Shown here piece after piece: positions 7,728 through 18,836 of a stretch of 64,000 nucleotides of DNA; the first letter of the stretch is position 1; each line of letters begins with the position of its first letter. Source of the stretch: Mycobacterium sp. SMC-4 (GTDB lineage Bacteria; Actinomycetota; Actinomycetes; Mycobacteriales; Mycobacteriaceae); the NCBI RefSeq assembly GCF_025263265.1, contig NZ_CP079869.1:4650001-4714000 (forward strand), given 5' to 3'. The position numbers and the translations under genes were made by a program. Under the pieces are notes generated by a model. That model was not told the origin of the DNA, searched no databases, and saw only the letters and a list, made by a program, of their open reading frames with translations.

Positions 7728-9740
7728 ATGAGCGACGGCGACAAGCAGGACGCCGCTGCCGATCCTGGCCGCTCCATGCCCGGTGACGAGCCCAGGGGCG
7801 ATAGTGACCGGCTTACCCGAAGCGCTCGGCCGATGCCAGGAGCCGCGCCGTGGGAGCGCCGAATCTCACCTCGATCCCCCGACCCGGCCGATGACCCGGG
7901 CGCGAACCCGACACCAGTCACCGTCGCCGACCTGATCGCCAAGATCCACGGTGGCCCGCCTCCGACTCCTCCGCGGCGTCACCGCGCCGACCCCGAGCCT
8001 GCGCCGCCTCCCGAGCACCAGCCCGACTTCGAGCTCGACGCCGAACCGTATCCGGCCGACGACCTCGACACCGCCGTCCTCCCGGTGCTCAACGTGGAGT
8101 CCGAGCTCCCCCAGCTCGCCGGTCCGCTGCGGGAACCCGACGTTGCGCCGCGACCCACTGCTGCTCGCCCGGGCGGAAAGCACCGCGGGACCCTGCTGGC
8201 CGGACGGACCGTCGCCGCGTTGGTCGCCGTGCTCGCCCTGGTCCTGACCGGAGGGGCCTGGCAGTGGCAGTCGGCGAAGAACAACCTGCTCAACAAGGTC
8301 TCCGCGCTCGACCCCGATTCGCGCGACATCGTCGATCCCAATGCGCAGTTCGGTGATGAGAACTTCCTGATCGTCGGCGTCGACAGCCGCATCGGCGAGA
8401 ACCTGGAGATGGGCGCCGGCACCACCGACGATGTCGCCGGTGCCCGGTCGGACACCGTGATGCTGGTCAACATCCCGGCCAACCGCGAACGTGTGGTGGC
8501 GGTGTCGTTTCCGCGCGACCTCGAGATCAGCCCGATGCTCTGCGAGCCGTGGGACCCCGAGACCCGCGAGTACGGCCCGATCACCGACCCGGACTCGCCC
8601 ATGTACGGCAAAGACGAGGTCTACACCGAGTACAAGCTGAACTCGGCGTTCGCCGTCGGCGGCCCCAAGTGTCTGGTCAAGGTCATCCAGAAGCTGTCCG
8701 GTCTGCACGTCAACCGGTTCATGGCCGTCGACTTCGCCGGCTTCTCCTCGATGGTCGACGCGCTGGGCGGTGTCGAGGTGTGCAGCACCGTGCCGATCGA
8801 GGACTACGAGCTGGGCACCGTGCTTCCGCGGGCCGGCCGGCAGGTGGTCGACGGTCACACCGCGCTGAACTATGTGCGGGCCCGCTCGGTCACCACCGAG
8901 GTCAACGGCGACTACGGACGGATCAAACGTCAGCAGCTGTTCCTGGCCTCGCTGCTGCGCTCGTTGATCAGCAAGGAGACGTTCTTCTCGCTGTCGAAGC
9001 TCAACAATGTCGTCAACATGTTCATCAACGACAGCTACGTCGACAACCTCACCACGAAGGACCTGGTCGACCTGGGCCAATCGGTGCAGGGCGTGACCGC
9101 GGGACGCATCACCTTCGTCACCGTCCCGACGGTCGGCTACGCCGACGAATGGGGTAACGAGATCCCGCGCACCGACGACATGCGGGCGCTGTTCGACGCG
9201 ATCATCAACGACGACCCGCTGCCCGAGGAGCGCAACCCCGACAACACCCCCGTCCCGGGTACCCCGGAGGCACTGGCCAACGGTGCCGGGGCCGCCGACC
9301 CGTCGACGTCGACCCCGGAGATCATCAAAACGGTGACCACCAGCCCGTCTGCGGTGACGGTGCAGGTCTCCAATTCCACAGCGCAGAGCGGACTGGCCGC
9401 GACAGCCGCCGGCGCGCTGGAGGCCTACGGGTTCGACGTGACGACCCCTGACGACTACCCCGGACCGCTGGAGCAGACGACCGTTTTCTTCTCACCAGGC
9501 AACGAGGAGGCCGCCGCGACGCTGGCCGCCTCGTTCCCCAATGCGACGGTCGAACGGATCGGTGGCATGGCCGACGTCGTCCAGGTCGTGCTCGGCAGCG
9601 ACTTCTCCTCGGTGGCGGCGCCGGTGCCCAGCGGGTCCTCGGTAGAGGTGCCGGTAATCCGCGGATCGCGCAGCGCCGGGGCTGCGACGCTGCCCGAAGA
9701 CCTCACGGTCACCAACGCCGCGGACACCAGCTGCGACTGA
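7728..9740 (+). CDS. LytR-CpsA-Psr (LCP) family cell-wall ligase with LytR_C domain
   Basis: This is a 670-residue protein. Residues 1-155 are a disordered, Pro/Asp-rich cytoplasmic region, and about 158-176 form one membrane helix. The LCP catalytic domain lies outside (about 205-400): FLIVGVDSR, RSDTVMLV, SFPRDLEI and YVRARS hold the Asp/Arg residues that bind pyrophosphate lipid donors. A LytR_C domain occupies about 535-630. LCP proteins attach polymers such as arabinogalactan to peptidoglycan. TAGGAAG precedes the ATG at 7728. It resembles the third mycobacterial LCP homologue (the Rv0822c type from memory), whose exact polymer is less clear than that of Lcp1. Confidence 0.88.
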   Translation: MSDGDKQDAAADPGRSMPGDEPRGDSDRLTRSARPMPGAAPWERRISPRSPDPADDPGANPTPVTVADLIAKIHGGPPPTPPRRHRADPEPAPPPEHQPDFELDAEPYPADDLDTAVLPVLNVESELPQLAGPLREPDVAPRPTAARPGGKHRGTLLAGRTVAALVAVLALVLTGGAWQWQSAKNNLLNKVSALDPDSRDIVDPNAQFGDENFLIVGVDSRIGENLEMGAGTTDDVAGARSDTVMLVNIPANRERVVAVSFPRDLEISPMLCEPWDPETREYGPITDPDSPMYGKDEVYTEYKLNSAFAVGGPKCLVKVIQKLSGLHVNRFMAVDFAGFSSMVDALGGVEVCSTVPIEDYELGTVLPRAGRQVVDGHTALNYVRARSVTTEVNGDYGRIKRQQLFLASLLRSLISKETFFSLSKLNNVVNMFINDSYVDNLTTKDLVDLGQSVQGVTAGRITFVTVPTVGYADEWGNEIPRTDDMRALFDAIINDDPLPEERNPDNTPVPGTPEALANGAGAADPSTSTPEIIKTVTTSPSAVTVQVSNSTAQSGLAATAAGALEAYGFDVTTPDDYPGPLEQTTVFFSPGNEEAAATLAASFPNATVERIGGMADVVQVVLGSDFSSVAAPVPSGSSVEVPVIRGSRSAGAATLPEDLTVTNAADTSCD

Positions 9741-9762
9741 AAACGCCATTTGTCCAGGTGGG

Positions 9763-9780
9763 ATTCACCGGTCGTTCACC
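9763..9780 (+). promoter_or_regulatory. PHO box (RegX3-type direct repeat) upstream of phoU
   Basis: ATTCACC-GGTC-GTTCACC is a 7-bp direct repeat with 4-bp spacing, the layout reported for mycobacterial RegX3 sites. It ends 8 bp before the putative -35 of phoU, a normal place for an activator. A matching site precedes pstS. Confidence 0.6.
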
Positions 9781-9788
9781 GTGCGCTC

Positions 9789-9818
9789 GTGACTTGGGGT
9801 TGGCAAGGGTCGTAGGCT
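9789..9818 (+). promoter_or_regulatory. Leaderless promoter of phoU
   Basis: GTGACT (9789-9794), an 18-bp spacer and TAGGCT (9813-9818). Six nucleotides separate the -10 box from the ATG at 9825, and no Shine-Dalgarno is visible, so the transcript is probably leaderless. Confidence 0.5.
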
Positions 9819-9824
9819 TGACAC

Positions 9825-10493
9825 ATGCGTACCGCGTACCACGAGCAGTTAGACGCCCTGACCAGCCTGTTGGGCGAGATGTGCGGGCTGGCGGGTGTCG
9901 CCATGGAGCGTGCCACCCAGGCGCTGCTACAGGCTGATCTGGCGCTGGCCGAACAGGTCATCACCGACCATGATCAGATCGCCGCGATGAGCTCCCGCGC
10001 CGAGGAGAACGCCTTCGTGCTGCTGGCGCTGCAGGCGCCGGTGGCCGGAGATCTGCGGGCGATTGTCAGCTCCATCCAGATCGTCGCCGATGTCGACCGG
10101 ATGGGCGCACTGGCGCTGCACGTGGCCAAGATCGCCCGCCGCCGTCACCCTCAGCACGCCCTGCCCGAGGAGGTCAACGGTTACTTCGCCGAAATGGGCC
10201 GGCTGGCAGTGGAATTGGGACACAGCGCCCAGGAGGTGCTGATCACCCGTGACCCCGAGAAGGCCGCGCGAATCGGCGAAGAAGACGACGCGATGGACGA
10301 CCTGCACCGCCACCTGTTCTCGGTGCTGATGGATCGGGAATGGAAGCACGGTGTGGCCGCCGCGGTGGACATCACGCTGTTGGGCCGGTTCTACGAGCGG
10401 TTCGCCGACCACGCCGTCGAGGTCGCCCGTCGAGTGATTTTCCAGGTCACCGGCAAGAATCCGGACGAGGAGCAGCTGCCCGCGGCACGCTGA
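9825..10493 (+). CDS. phoU: Phosphate-uptake regulator PhoU (PhoY)
   Basis: This 222-residue all-helical protein has two PhoU repeats, each with the metal-binding E/D-rich signature (for example [22 protein letters not shown] and [16 protein letters not shown]). PhoU proteins link the Pst transporter to the SenX3 kinase and keep the Pho regulon off when phosphate is plentiful; loss affects persistence in mycobacteria. It faces the pst operon across a bidirectional terminator and has its own PHO box, which fits feedback control. Confidence 0.93.
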   Translation: MRTAYHEQLDALTSLLGEMCGLAGVAMERATQALLQADLALAEQVITDHDQIAAMSSRAEENAFVLLALQAPVAGDLRAIVSSIQIVADVDRMGALALHVAKIARRRHPQHALPEEVNGYFAEMGRLAVELGHSAQEVLITRDPEKAARIGEEDDAMDDLHRHLFSVLMDREWKHGVAAAVDITLLGRFYERFADHAVEVARRVIFQVTGKNPDEEQLPAAR

Positions 10494-10536
10494 GCAGACG
10501 CAAAAGCCCCCTATTTCAGGGGGCTTTTGCGTCTGC
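10494..10536. terminator. Bidirectional terminator between phoU and pstB
   Basis: A perfect 19-bp inverted repeat with a 5-nt loop (ATTTC) starts immediately after the phoU stop and ends 14 bp before the pstB stop. The CTTTTG run in one arm and its mirror give a short T stretch in both directions. Confidence 0.85.
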
Positions 10537-10550
10537 TCGCGGGGAGAACC

Positions 10551-11327
10551 TCAGCCGAAGCGGCCGGAGATGTAGTCCTCGGTGGCCTTCTGGGTGGGGT
10601 TGGAGAAGATCTTCTCGGTGTCGTCGATCTCGACCAGCTTGCCGGGCCTGCCGGTGGCCTCCAAGTTGAAGAAAGCGGTCTGATCGCTGACCCGAGCGGC
10701 CTGCTGCATGTTGTGGGTGACGATCACGATGGTGAAGTCCTGCTTGAGCTCGGAGATCAGGTCCTCGATCGCCAGGGTCGAAATCGGGTCCAGCGCCGAG
10801 CACGGCTCGTCCATCAGCAGCACGTCGGGCTGCACGGCAATGGCACGCGCAATGCACAGCCGCTGCTGCTGTCCGCCCGACAGGCCGCCGCCCGGTTTGT
10901 CGAGCCGGTCCTTGACCTCGGTCCACAGGTTGGCGCCCTTCAGCGATCGCTCGGCCACCTCATCGAGGGTCTTCTTGTTGCGCACGCCCTGCAGTTTCAG
11001 GCCGGCGACCACGTTGTCGCGAATCGACATGGTGGGAAATGGGTTCGGCCGCTGGAACACCATACCGATGGTCTTGCGTACGCCCACCGGATCGACGCCG
11101 GGACCGTAGATGTCGTCGCCGTCGAGCAGAACCGATCCGGTCACGTAGGCACCCGGGATGACCTCGTGCATACGGTTGAGCGTGCGCAGCACGGTGGACT
11201 TGCCGCAACCCGACGGGCCGATGAACGCCGTGACGCTGCGCGGCGGCACCGCCAGCGAGACGTCGGCGACCGCGTGGAACGCGCCGTAGTAGATGTTGAC
11301 GTCTTTGAGGTCGAGACGCTTGGCCAT
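10551..11327 (-). CDS. pstB: Phosphate ABC transporter ATPase PstB
   Basis: This 258-residue ABC ATPase powers high-affinity phosphate import. The Walker A motif GPSGCGKST is at 37-45, the signature LSGGQQQR near 149-156 and Walker B VLLMDEP near 169-175, followed by a switch His in [17 protein letters not shown] and FQRPNPFP are typical PstB segments. It is last in pstS-pstC-pstA-pstB and ends at the shared terminator with phoU. Confidence 0.96.
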   Translation of the reverse strand: MAKRLDLKDVNIYYGAFHAVADVSLAVPPRSVTAFIGPSGCGKSTVLRTLNRMHEVIPGAYVTGSVLLDGDDIYGPGVDPVGVRKTIGMVFQRPNPFPTMSIRDNVVAGLKLQGVRNKKTLDEVAERSLKGANLWTEVKDRLDKPGGGLSGGQQQRLCIARAIAVQPDVLLMDEPCSALDPISTLAIEDLISELKQDFTIVIVTHNMQQAARVSDQTAFFNLEATGRPGKLVEIDDTEKIFSNPTQKATEDYISGRFG

Positions 11328-11346
11328 GGTTTTCTCCTAAACCTAC

Positions 11347-12261
11347 TCAGACCTTTTTAGGGGCAAAGAATTTGGCGATGAAACGCGCGCCGATGTTGAG
11401 CAGCGCGATGAGGATGATGAGGGTCAACGCAGCACCCCAGAGTCGGTCGGTGGGAACCGGATTGGCGCCGGCGCCGGCCGAGGTCTGGTCGAACATCATG
11501 CCGGGCAGCGAGCCCATGAAACCGCTGGCCATGTCGAAGTTCATCGCCTGCGAGTAACCCACGAGGATCAGCAGCGGTGCGGTCTCACCCATCACGCGGG
11601 CCAGCGCCAGCAGGATGCCGGTGACGATGCCCGACAGCGCGGTGGGGATGACGATCGCCGAGATGGTCTTCCACTTGGGCACCCCGAGCGCGTAGCTGGC
11701 CTCGCGGAGATCCATCGGTACGATGCGCAGCATCTCCTCGGTCGACCGGACGATGACCGGGATCATCAACAACACCAGAGCCAACGAGACCGCCAGACCC
11801 GACCGCTGGAAACCCAGGGTGGCCACCCACAGCGCGTAGATGAACAGCGCCGCCACGATCGACGGCACACCGGTCAGGATGTCCACCATGAACGTGGTGA
11901 CCTTGCCCAACCGGGTACCACCGCCGTATTCGACCAGAAAGATGCCGACGAACACACCGATCGGGATGGAAATCAACGCGCAGACCAGAGCCTGGAGCAA
12001 CGTGCCGACGATCGCATGGTAGGCACCACCGCCGGCGGCGAAGGCCGTCATCCCGGCTTGGGAGTTGAACCACCACGTGCTCGACGTGACTGCCCCGAAA
12101 CCCCTGACGAGCACGGTCAGCAGCACCCACACCAACGGGACGATGGCGATCAGCACCGACAGACTGACCAGGACGGTGGCGAGGTTGTTGGTGAACTTGC
12201 GGCGGGCGCTGACGCCCTGGAACGTCGGCGGCTTGACCGGCTGGTCCAGCGTTGCGGTCAT
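11347..12261 (-). CDS. pstA: Phosphate ABC transporter permease PstA
   Basis: This 304-residue inner-membrane permease has about six transmembrane helices and a binding-protein-dependent transport loop ([27 protein letters not shown]) that contacts PstB. It pairs with PstC to form the phosphate channel. The ATG at 12261 overlaps the pstC stop by four bases (ATGA), so the two are translationally coupled. Longer upstream readings lie inside pstC and are not real. Confidence 0.95.
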   Translation of the reverse strand: MTATLDQPVKPPTFQGVSARRKFTNNLATVLVSLSVLIAIVPLVWVLLTVLVRGFGAVTSSTWWFNSQAGMTAFAAGGGAYHAIVGTLLQALVCALISIPIGVFVGIFLVEYGGGTRLGKVTTFMVDILTGVPSIVAALFIYALWVATLGFQRSGLAVSLALVLLMIPVIVRSTEEMLRIVPMDLREASYALGVPKWKTISAIVIPTALSGIVTGILLALARVMGETAPLLILVGYSQAMNFDMASGFMGSLPGMMFDQTSAGAGANPVPTDRLWGAALTLIILIALLNIGARFIAKFFAPKKV

Positions 12262-13307
12262 GATGCGGACCTGTCCTTTCCGGAGACCGCGGCGCGCGCC
12301 AGCGAGTTCACAACGAAGGTGAGGATGAACAGCACCAGACCGGCGGCGATGTAGGCGCCCGCTTTGTACTGGTCGTTGAATTCCGATGCCGCCGAGGCGA
12401 TCAGGCTGGCGAAGGTGTATCCGCCGTCGAACAGCGACCAGCTGAACGCGGCCTGCGTGCCGCGCAGGATGATGAGCAGCGCAATGGTTTCGCCGAGGGC
12501 GCGGCCCAAGCCGAGCATCGCCCCACTGATGTAGCCGGACATGCCGAACGGCAACACGGTGGTGCGCACCACTTCCCACCGGGTGGCGCCCAGCGCCAAC
12601 GCGGCCTCGATCTGGCCGCGCGGCGTCTGGACGAACACCTCACGAGTGACCGCGGTGATGATCGGCAGGATCATCACCGCCAGCACGATGCCGGCGGTGA
12701 AAATGGTGCCGCCGCCGGCCACCGACGCGCTGCCGGTGGAGAACAGGAAGAACCAGCTCAGATTCTCGTTGAGCCACAACGCGAACGGACGCAGCACCGG
12801 GGCCAGCACGTACAGACCCCAGACGCCGTAGATGATCGACGGCACCGCGGCCAACAGATCGACCATATAGGCGAGCGGACCAGATACTCGCCGCGGCGCG
12901 TACTGGGTGAGGTAGATCGCGATGCCCAACGCGATCGGCATCGCCAGCAGAAGCGCGAAGACCGACACGAACACCGTCACCTGCAGCAGGTCGAGGATGC
13001 CGAACGACATCGCCGAGGTGTCGGTGGTGATCCAGGTTCCGCCGTAGAGGAAGAAGTTCTCCTCGTTGCGCGCGAGCGCCGGAATTGCGCGCCACACGAG
13101 GAAAAATCCGATCGCCGCGATGAGCGCGACGATCAGGATTCCCGAACCTTCCGACAGCCAGCGGAAGATTCGGTCACCGGCGCGGACCTTGGTCCCCCGT
13201 CCGGGGTCGGTGGAGATGGGTTCCGGTTCGGGGAAGGGCGCGGCCATCGCCTCGCCGGATCCACGGTCCGTGGGATTAGGAACTGTCACGTCCAGCCTGT
13301 CGGTCAT
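12258..13307 (-). CDS. pstC: Phosphate ABC transporter permease PstC
   Basis: This 349-residue permease has a long polar N-terminus (about 45 residues), six predicted membrane helices and the coupling loop [26 protein letters not shown]. It forms the other half of the Pst channel. It follows pstS by 48 bp and overlaps pstA by 4 bp. Confidence 0.95.
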   Translation of the reverse strand: MTDRLDVTVPNPTDRGSGEAMAAPFPEPEPISTDPGRGTKVRAGDRIFRWLSEGSGILIVALIAAIGFFLVWRAIPALARNEENFFLYGGTWITTDTSAMSFGILDLLQVTVFVSVFALLLAMPIALGIAIYLTQYAPRRVSGPLAYMVDLLAAVPSIIYGVWGLYVLAPVLRPFALWLNENLSWFFLFSTGSASVAGGGTIFTAGIVLAVMILPIITAVTREVFVQTPRGQIEAALALGATRWEVVRTTVLPFGMSGYISGAMLGLGRALGETIALLIILRGTQAAFSWSLFDGGYTFASLIASAASEFNDQYKAGAYIAAGLVLFILTFVVNSLARAAVSGKDRSAS

Positions 13308-13355
13308 CGGATTCGCATCCCATCCTCACCGGGTCCGCGTCGTCTCGCCACAAAA

Positions 13356-14507
13356 TCAGGCAGACGGGCCGATGGCCTCGATGGAGCTCAGCAGCCGCTC
13401 CTTGAACCGGTCCGGCAGCGGCACGTAGCCGGCGTCGGAAAGTCCGCCCTGACCGTCATTGGCCGCCGCGGTCAAGAACGACCGCACCGCCGCGGCCGTG
13501 TCGGCGTCATAGCCGTCGGAGCAGACGATCTCGTAGGTGGCCAGCACCAGCGGATAGGCGCCTTCTTCAGTGGTGCCGTAGAGCGAGTTCAGATCGAGGG
13601 TCAGGTCCTCACCTTCCCCGGCGAACTGGGCGGCGTCGATGGCCTTGCCGGCGGATTCATCGGTCAGCTCCACCGCACCGCTGCCGTTGTCGATCTGGGC
13701 GTAGGGCAATCCAGCCTGATCGGCGAAGCCCTTCTCCACGTATCCGATGGAACCGGGGGTGGCCTGCACCGCCTGCGCGACACCGGCCGACTTCTGGGCG
13801 CCTTCGCCGGCGCCACCCTGGAACTCGCTACCGGCACCGCGGGTCCACGCCTCGGGCGCGGCTGCCTGCAGATAGAGTTGGAAGTTGTCCGTGGTGCCCG
13901 ACGAATCCGAGCGGAAGATCGGCGTGACCGGGGTGTCGGGCAGTTCCTTGCCCTCGTTCAGCGCGGCGATGGCCGGATCGTTCCAGGTGGTGATCTGGCC
14001 CTGGAAGATGCGGGCGATGGTGTCGGCGCTGAGCACCAGATCCTCGACGCCCTCGACGTTGTAGGCCATCGCGACGGGGCCGAAAACCAGCGGCAAGTTC
14101 CACGCCGGGTTGCCGTCGCAGCGCTGAGCGGCCTGCTGGGCCTGCTCGTCCTTGATCGGCGAGTCGGATCCGGCGAAGTCGACGTTGCCGGCAACGAACT
14201 GCTCACGTCCGGCGCCCGAACCGGTCGGGTTGTAGGACAGGTTCTTGCCCTGGCACTTCTGGCTCCACACCTGGTTGAACACCGCGATCGCGTTCTGCTG
14301 GGCGGTCGAGCCCTCAGCTGTCACCGAGCTCTTGCCGGCGCACTCCTCTGCGCTGGCCGCGCCGTCTCCGGTGGCGCCGTTGGTCGCCGACGGAGCGTTG
14401 TTGTCGCTCCCGCATCCGGCGAGGGTCAACGCGGCGATCGCCGCAGCCGACACCGTCGTACCGAACGTCTTGCCGATGCTGTTGAGCTTCACTGATCCCA
14501 CTTTCAT
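13356..14507 (-). CDS. pstS: Phosphate-binding lipoprotein PstS
   Basis: This 383-residue lipoprotein has a signal peptide ending in the lipobox LAGC (Cys 32). The mature protein is a type II phosphate-binding fold: AEGSTAQQNAIAVFNQ, the SDSPI phosphate loop, and FRSDSSGTTDNFQLYL are PstS hallmarks. It captures inorganic phosphate outside the membrane and hands it to PstCA. It is first in the operon; a GTTCACC direct repeat lies about 70 bp upstream. Confidence 0.96.
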   Translation of the reverse strand: MKVGSVKLNSIGKTFGTTVSAAAIAALTLAGCGSDNNAPSATNGATGDGAASAEECAGKSSVTAEGSTAQQNAIAVFNQVWSQKCQGKNLSYNPTGSGAGREQFVAGNVDFAGSDSPIKDEQAQQAAQRCDGNPAWNLPLVFGPVAMAYNVEGVEDLVLSADTIARIFQGQITTWNDPAIAALNEGKELPDTPVTPIFRSDSSGTTDNFQLYLQAAAPEAWTRGAGSEFQGGAGEGAQKSAGVAQAVQATPGSIGYVEKGFADQAGLPYAQIDNGSGAVELTDESAGKAIDAAQFAGEGEDLTLDLNSLYGTTEEGAYPLVLATYEIVCSDGYDADTAAAVRSFLTAAANDGQGGLSDAGYVPLPDRFKERLLSSIEAIGPSA

Positions 14508-14576
14508 AGACGTGCCCAGACGGGTGCAATCTCTCGGGCAACGTATGCGGTTGCGGTGGATCGTTCGGAGACGGCG

Positions 14577-14594
14577 GGTGAACGCGAGGTGAAC
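14577..14594 (-). promoter_or_regulatory. PHO box (RegX3-type direct repeat) upstream of pstS
   Basis: On the minus strand GTTCACC-TCGC-GTTCACC is a perfect 7-bp direct repeat with 4-bp spacing. It lies in the 99-bp gap between mshD and pstS, pointing at pstS. RegX3 activation under low phosphate is the expected role. Confidence 0.7.
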
Positions 14595-14606
14595 GGTTCG
14601 GCGTTC

Positions 14607-16288
<1,682 letters not shown>

Positions 16289-16477
16289 CTCCGCCCTCCA
16301 ACAGCTGTGGAGATCATTCACCGGGATCCCGCCGGCACATCCTTGTCGCGCGGTGACATCCCAGATTCATGCCTGACATACGGCCGTTACTGACCGTTGG
16401 TGTCCTAACGATAGCGTGCAACCCCCCGATAGGCCGCGCCGAACGGTAAGCGGCACCGCGTAGGCGACAATGTCGGG

Positions 16478-17272
16478 GTGCGCAAGCTCGTCGTCGGGAT
16501 CCTGTCCACCGTGCTGGCCTTGGCGCTGGGCGTTGTCGGCACCGACTTCGGGGCCGCGATCTACGCCGAATATCGCCTGGCCAGAAGCGTGCGTGCGGCC
16601 GCGGACCTGAATTGGGATCCGTCGGTGGCGATCCTGGGCTTCCCGTTCCTCGCGCAGGCTGCGCGCCATCACTACGACGAGGTGGAGATCAAGGCCAGTG
16701 GTGTTGATCACGCCGTCGTCGGCCGAGCGTCACTGGAGACAACCCTGCATTCGGTGGCGTTGCCCGGGTCGTGGCTGGTGCGGCCCGACACCGAGCTGTC
16801 CGTCGAGAAGGTGGAAAGTCGCATCATCATCGACTCCACCCATCTGGGCCGGTTCATGGACATCACCGACCTGCTGGTGGAGGCGCCCACCGTGGAGACC
16901 AACGACTCCACCGGCGGCACCACCGAGTCCGGCATCTCCGGCAGCCAGGGCGTGGTGTTCACCGGCACCCCGCGCAAAGCCGGGTTCGACGAGCGGGTCA
17001 GCATTGCCGTCGACCTGTCGGTGACCGGCCCGGACGACGCCACCCTGGTGTTGACCGCGACGGGGGTCTTGACCGGGCCGGGTACCGCGGATCAGGAGGT
17101 CCCCGAGGAGGAGTTGCCCGCGGTACTCGAAGCGTTCTCCACCTCGTTGCCCGGCCAGCGTCTGCCCTTCGGCGTCGCGCCGACCAGTCAGGGCGCTCGG
17201 GGCTCGGACATCATCATCGAAGGCATTGCCGAGGACATGCGGCTGCGACTCGACCGGTTCCGGCTGTCATGA
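16478..17272 (+). CDS. lmeA: LmeA family phospholipid-binding protein (DUF2993)
   Basis: This is a 264-residue exported protein with an N-terminal hydrophobic signal (residues 5-25) and a DUF2993 beta-rich lipid-binding body. In M. smegmatis the homologue LmeA binds phospholipids and supports elongation of the mannan of lipomannan/lipoarabinomannan. It diverges from glnR across 189 bp and overlaps thiX by four bases (ATGA), so lmeA-thiX is an operon. Confidence 0.85.
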   Translation: MRKLVVGILSTVLALALGVVGTDFGAAIYAEYRLARSVRAAADLNWDPSVAILGFPFLAQAARHHYDEVEIKASGVDHAVVGRASLETTLHSVALPGSWLVRPDTELSVEKVESRIIIDSTHLGRFMDITDLLVEAPTVETNDSTGGTTESGISGSQGVVFTGTPRKAGFDERVSIAVDLSVTGPDDATLVLTATGVLTGPGTADQEVPEEELPAVLEAFSTSLPGQRLPFGVAPTSQGARGSDIIIEGIAEDMRLRLDRFRLS

Positions 17273-17691
17273 GCTCGACCTGGATCGTCGTCATCACGAT
17301 GCTGATCGCCGCGTTCGGTGCGGCCCTCGTCGTCGGGCGGCTGCTGGCGCTGCGCACCAGTCTGGCCCGGGGCGCCGCCGAATGGCCCGATGTGGACACC
17401 AGCGACCTGGGTCTGTCGAGGACCGGGCCTACCATCCTGCATTTCAGCGCGCCGTGGTGCGGGCCGTGCGCCGGTGTACGTCGCGTCGTGGAGCAGGTGT
17501 GCGCCGAATTGCCCGCCGTGGCCCATGTCGAGATCGACATGGACGCCAATCCCGAGCCGGCGCGCAGGCTTTCGGTGCTGTCGCTGCCGACGACGTTCAT
17601 CTTTGACGCCGACGGCCGACAGCGCTACCGCAGCTCCGGTGTGCCCACCGCCGCTGACCTGCGCTCGGCTTCGCAGGCACTGTTGGCTTGA
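17269..17691 (+). CDS. thiX: Membrane-anchored thioredoxin-fold protein ThiX
   Basis: This 140-residue protein has an N-terminal membrane helix (about 4-28) followed by a thioredoxin domain with the WCGPC active site and a cis-Pro segment (SLPTTFIF). It should do thiol-disulfide exchange at the membrane; the fold alone does not tell on which face. It starts at the ATG overlapping the lmeA stop. A cysteine-responsive operon lies just downstream. Confidence 0.85.
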   Translation: MSSTWIVVITMLIAAFGAALVVGRLLALRTSLARGAAEWPDVDTSDLGLSRTGPTILHFSAPWCGPCAGVRRVVEQVCAELPAVAHVEIDMDANPEPARRLSVLSLPTTFIFDADGRQRYRSSGVPTAADLRSASQALLA

Positions 17692-17707
17692 TCACCCTGT
17701 CATTGGG

Positions 17708-17713
17708 TAAGGT
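17708..17713 (+). promoter_or_regulatory. -10 box of the leaderless cysA-operon promoter
   Basis: TAAGGT ends 7 nt before the GTG of the polycysteine leader. GGCTTG at 17685-17690 is a possible -35 with a 17-bp spacer. Confidence 0.5.
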
Positions 17714-17720
17714 ATGGGCC

Positions 17721-17810
17721 GTGTCAGCCCGCCTCGAGCTTGTGCTCACCAAGCGCCGCGCAGTCGATCTGTGCCGCGTTGCGGGTTGTTGCTGTTGTTG
17801 TTGCTGCTGA
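17721..17810 (+). CDS. Polycysteine leader peptide (Cys-responsive attenuator)
   Basis: This is a 29-residue reading frame that starts GTG and ends TGC/TGT repeated: residues 23-29 are seven consecutive Cys, plus Cys 18. It has no ribosome-binding site and begins at the expected transcription start, so it is leaderless. Published work on mycobacteria shows such polycysteine leaders attenuate downstream sulfur genes: when Cys-tRNA is short, ribosomes stall and expression rises. Hairpins follow at 17826-17861. Confidence 0.85.
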   Translation: MSARLELVLTKRRAVDLCRVAGCCCCCCC

Positions 17811-17825
17811 GTAGCTGCGCCATTC

Positions 17826-17861
17826 GCGGTGCGCCGCACTCTTGAGCGGCCGTTTTCGGCC
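17826..17861 (+). promoter_or_regulatory. Hairpins following the polycysteine leader
   Basis: Two short stems follow the leader stop: GCGG/CCGC (17826-17837) and GGCCG-TTTT-CGGCC (17848-17861). They are the likely RNA elements whose folding or accessibility depends on ribosome stalling. There is no U tract, so a Rho-type or translational mechanism is more plausible than intrinsic termination. Confidence 0.45.
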
Positions 17862-17898
17862 AGCCAGCCCGCCGATGCACATCAACAGGAGTTCGTTT

Positions 17899-17970
17899 AT
17901 GCCGGAGATCACCACCACCGGGAGCAGGACCGCGCCCGTTACGTCCGGCCTGCCCGTCTCTCGCACCTAA
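17899..17970 (+). CDS. Small ORF (23 aa) in the cysA leader
   Basis: MPEITTTG... ending SRT* is a 23-residue frame with a good ribosome-binding site (AGGAG at 17887-17891, 7 nt before ATG). An in-frame ATG at 17875 would give 31 residues. The peptide is Thr/Pro rich with no membrane segment. It lies between the Cys leader and cysA, and may couple translation to cysA. Function unknown. Confidence 0.5.
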   Translation: MPEITTTGSRTAPVTSGLPVSRT

Positions 17971-18001
17971 CCGCCCCCAACAGAACCGGAAGGACCCATT
18001 T

Positions 18002-18835
18002 ATGGCACGCTCCGACGTCCTGGTCTCAGTCGACTGGGCCGAGAGCAATCTCGACGCACCGAACACCGTCTTCGTCGAGGTCGACGAAGACACCAGCGCC
18101 TACGACACCGGCCACATCCCCGGCGCCGTCAAGCTCGACTGGAAGACCGATCTGCAGGATCAGGTGCGGCGCGACTTCGTCGACGCCGAGCAGTTCTCGA
18201 AGCTGCTCAGCGAGCGCGGCATCGCCAACGACGACACCGTGGTGCTCTACGGCGGTAACAACAACTGGTTCGCGGCCTACGCCTATTGGTACTTCAAGCT
18301 GTACGGCCACGCCGACGTCAAGTTGCTCGACGGCGGCCGCAAGAAGTGGGAGCTCGACGCTCGCCCGCTGTCGACCGACAAGGTCGAGCGCCCGACCACC
18401 AGCTACACCGCCAAGGCTCCCGACACCAGCATCCGCGCGTTCCGCGACGAGGTGATCGACGCGATCGGCCAGAAGAACCTCGTCGACGTGCGCTCCCCTG
18501 ACGAGTTCTCCGGCAAGATCCTCGCTCCCGCGCACCTGCCGCAGGAGCAGAGCCAGCGCCCGGGGCATATCCCGGGCGCCATCAACGTTCCGTGGAGCAA
18601 GGCCGCCAACGAAGACGGCACCTTCAAGTCCGACGAGGACCTGGCCAAGCTGTACGCCGAGGCCGGCCTGGACGGTGAGAAGGAGACGATTGCCTACTGC
18701 CGGATCGGTGAGCGTTCGTCGCACACCTGGTTCGTGCTGCAGGAGATCCTCGGACACAAGAATGTCAAGAACTACGACGGCAGTTGGACCGAATACGGCT
18801 CCCTGGTGGGGGCCCCGATCGAGTTGGGAAGTTGA
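18002..18835 (+). CDS. cysA: Thiosulfate sulfurtransferase (rhodanese)
   Basis: This 277-residue tandem rhodanese has an inactive N-terminal domain and a catalytic C-terminal domain with Cys 233 in the loop YCRIGERSSHTW. It transfers sulfane sulfur from thiosulfate-type donors to acceptors. GGAAGGA precedes the ATG. It is followed one base later by sseC, the usual mycobacterial pair, and sits behind the Cys-responsive leader. Confidence 0.93.
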   Translation: MARSDVLVSVDWAESNLDAPNTVFVEVDEDTSAYDTGHIPGAVKLDWKTDLQDQVRRDFVDAEQFSKLLSERGIANDDTVVLYGGNNNWFAAYAYWYFKLYGHADVKLLDGGRKKWELDARPLSTDKVERPTTSYTAKAPDTSIRAFRDEVIDAIGQKNLVDVRSPDEFSGKILAPAHLPQEQSQRPGHIPGAINVPWSKAANEDGTFKSDEDLAKLYAEAGLDGEKETIAYCRIGERSSHTWFVLQEILGHKNVKNYDGSWTEYGSLVGAPIELGS

Positions 18836-18836
18836 T

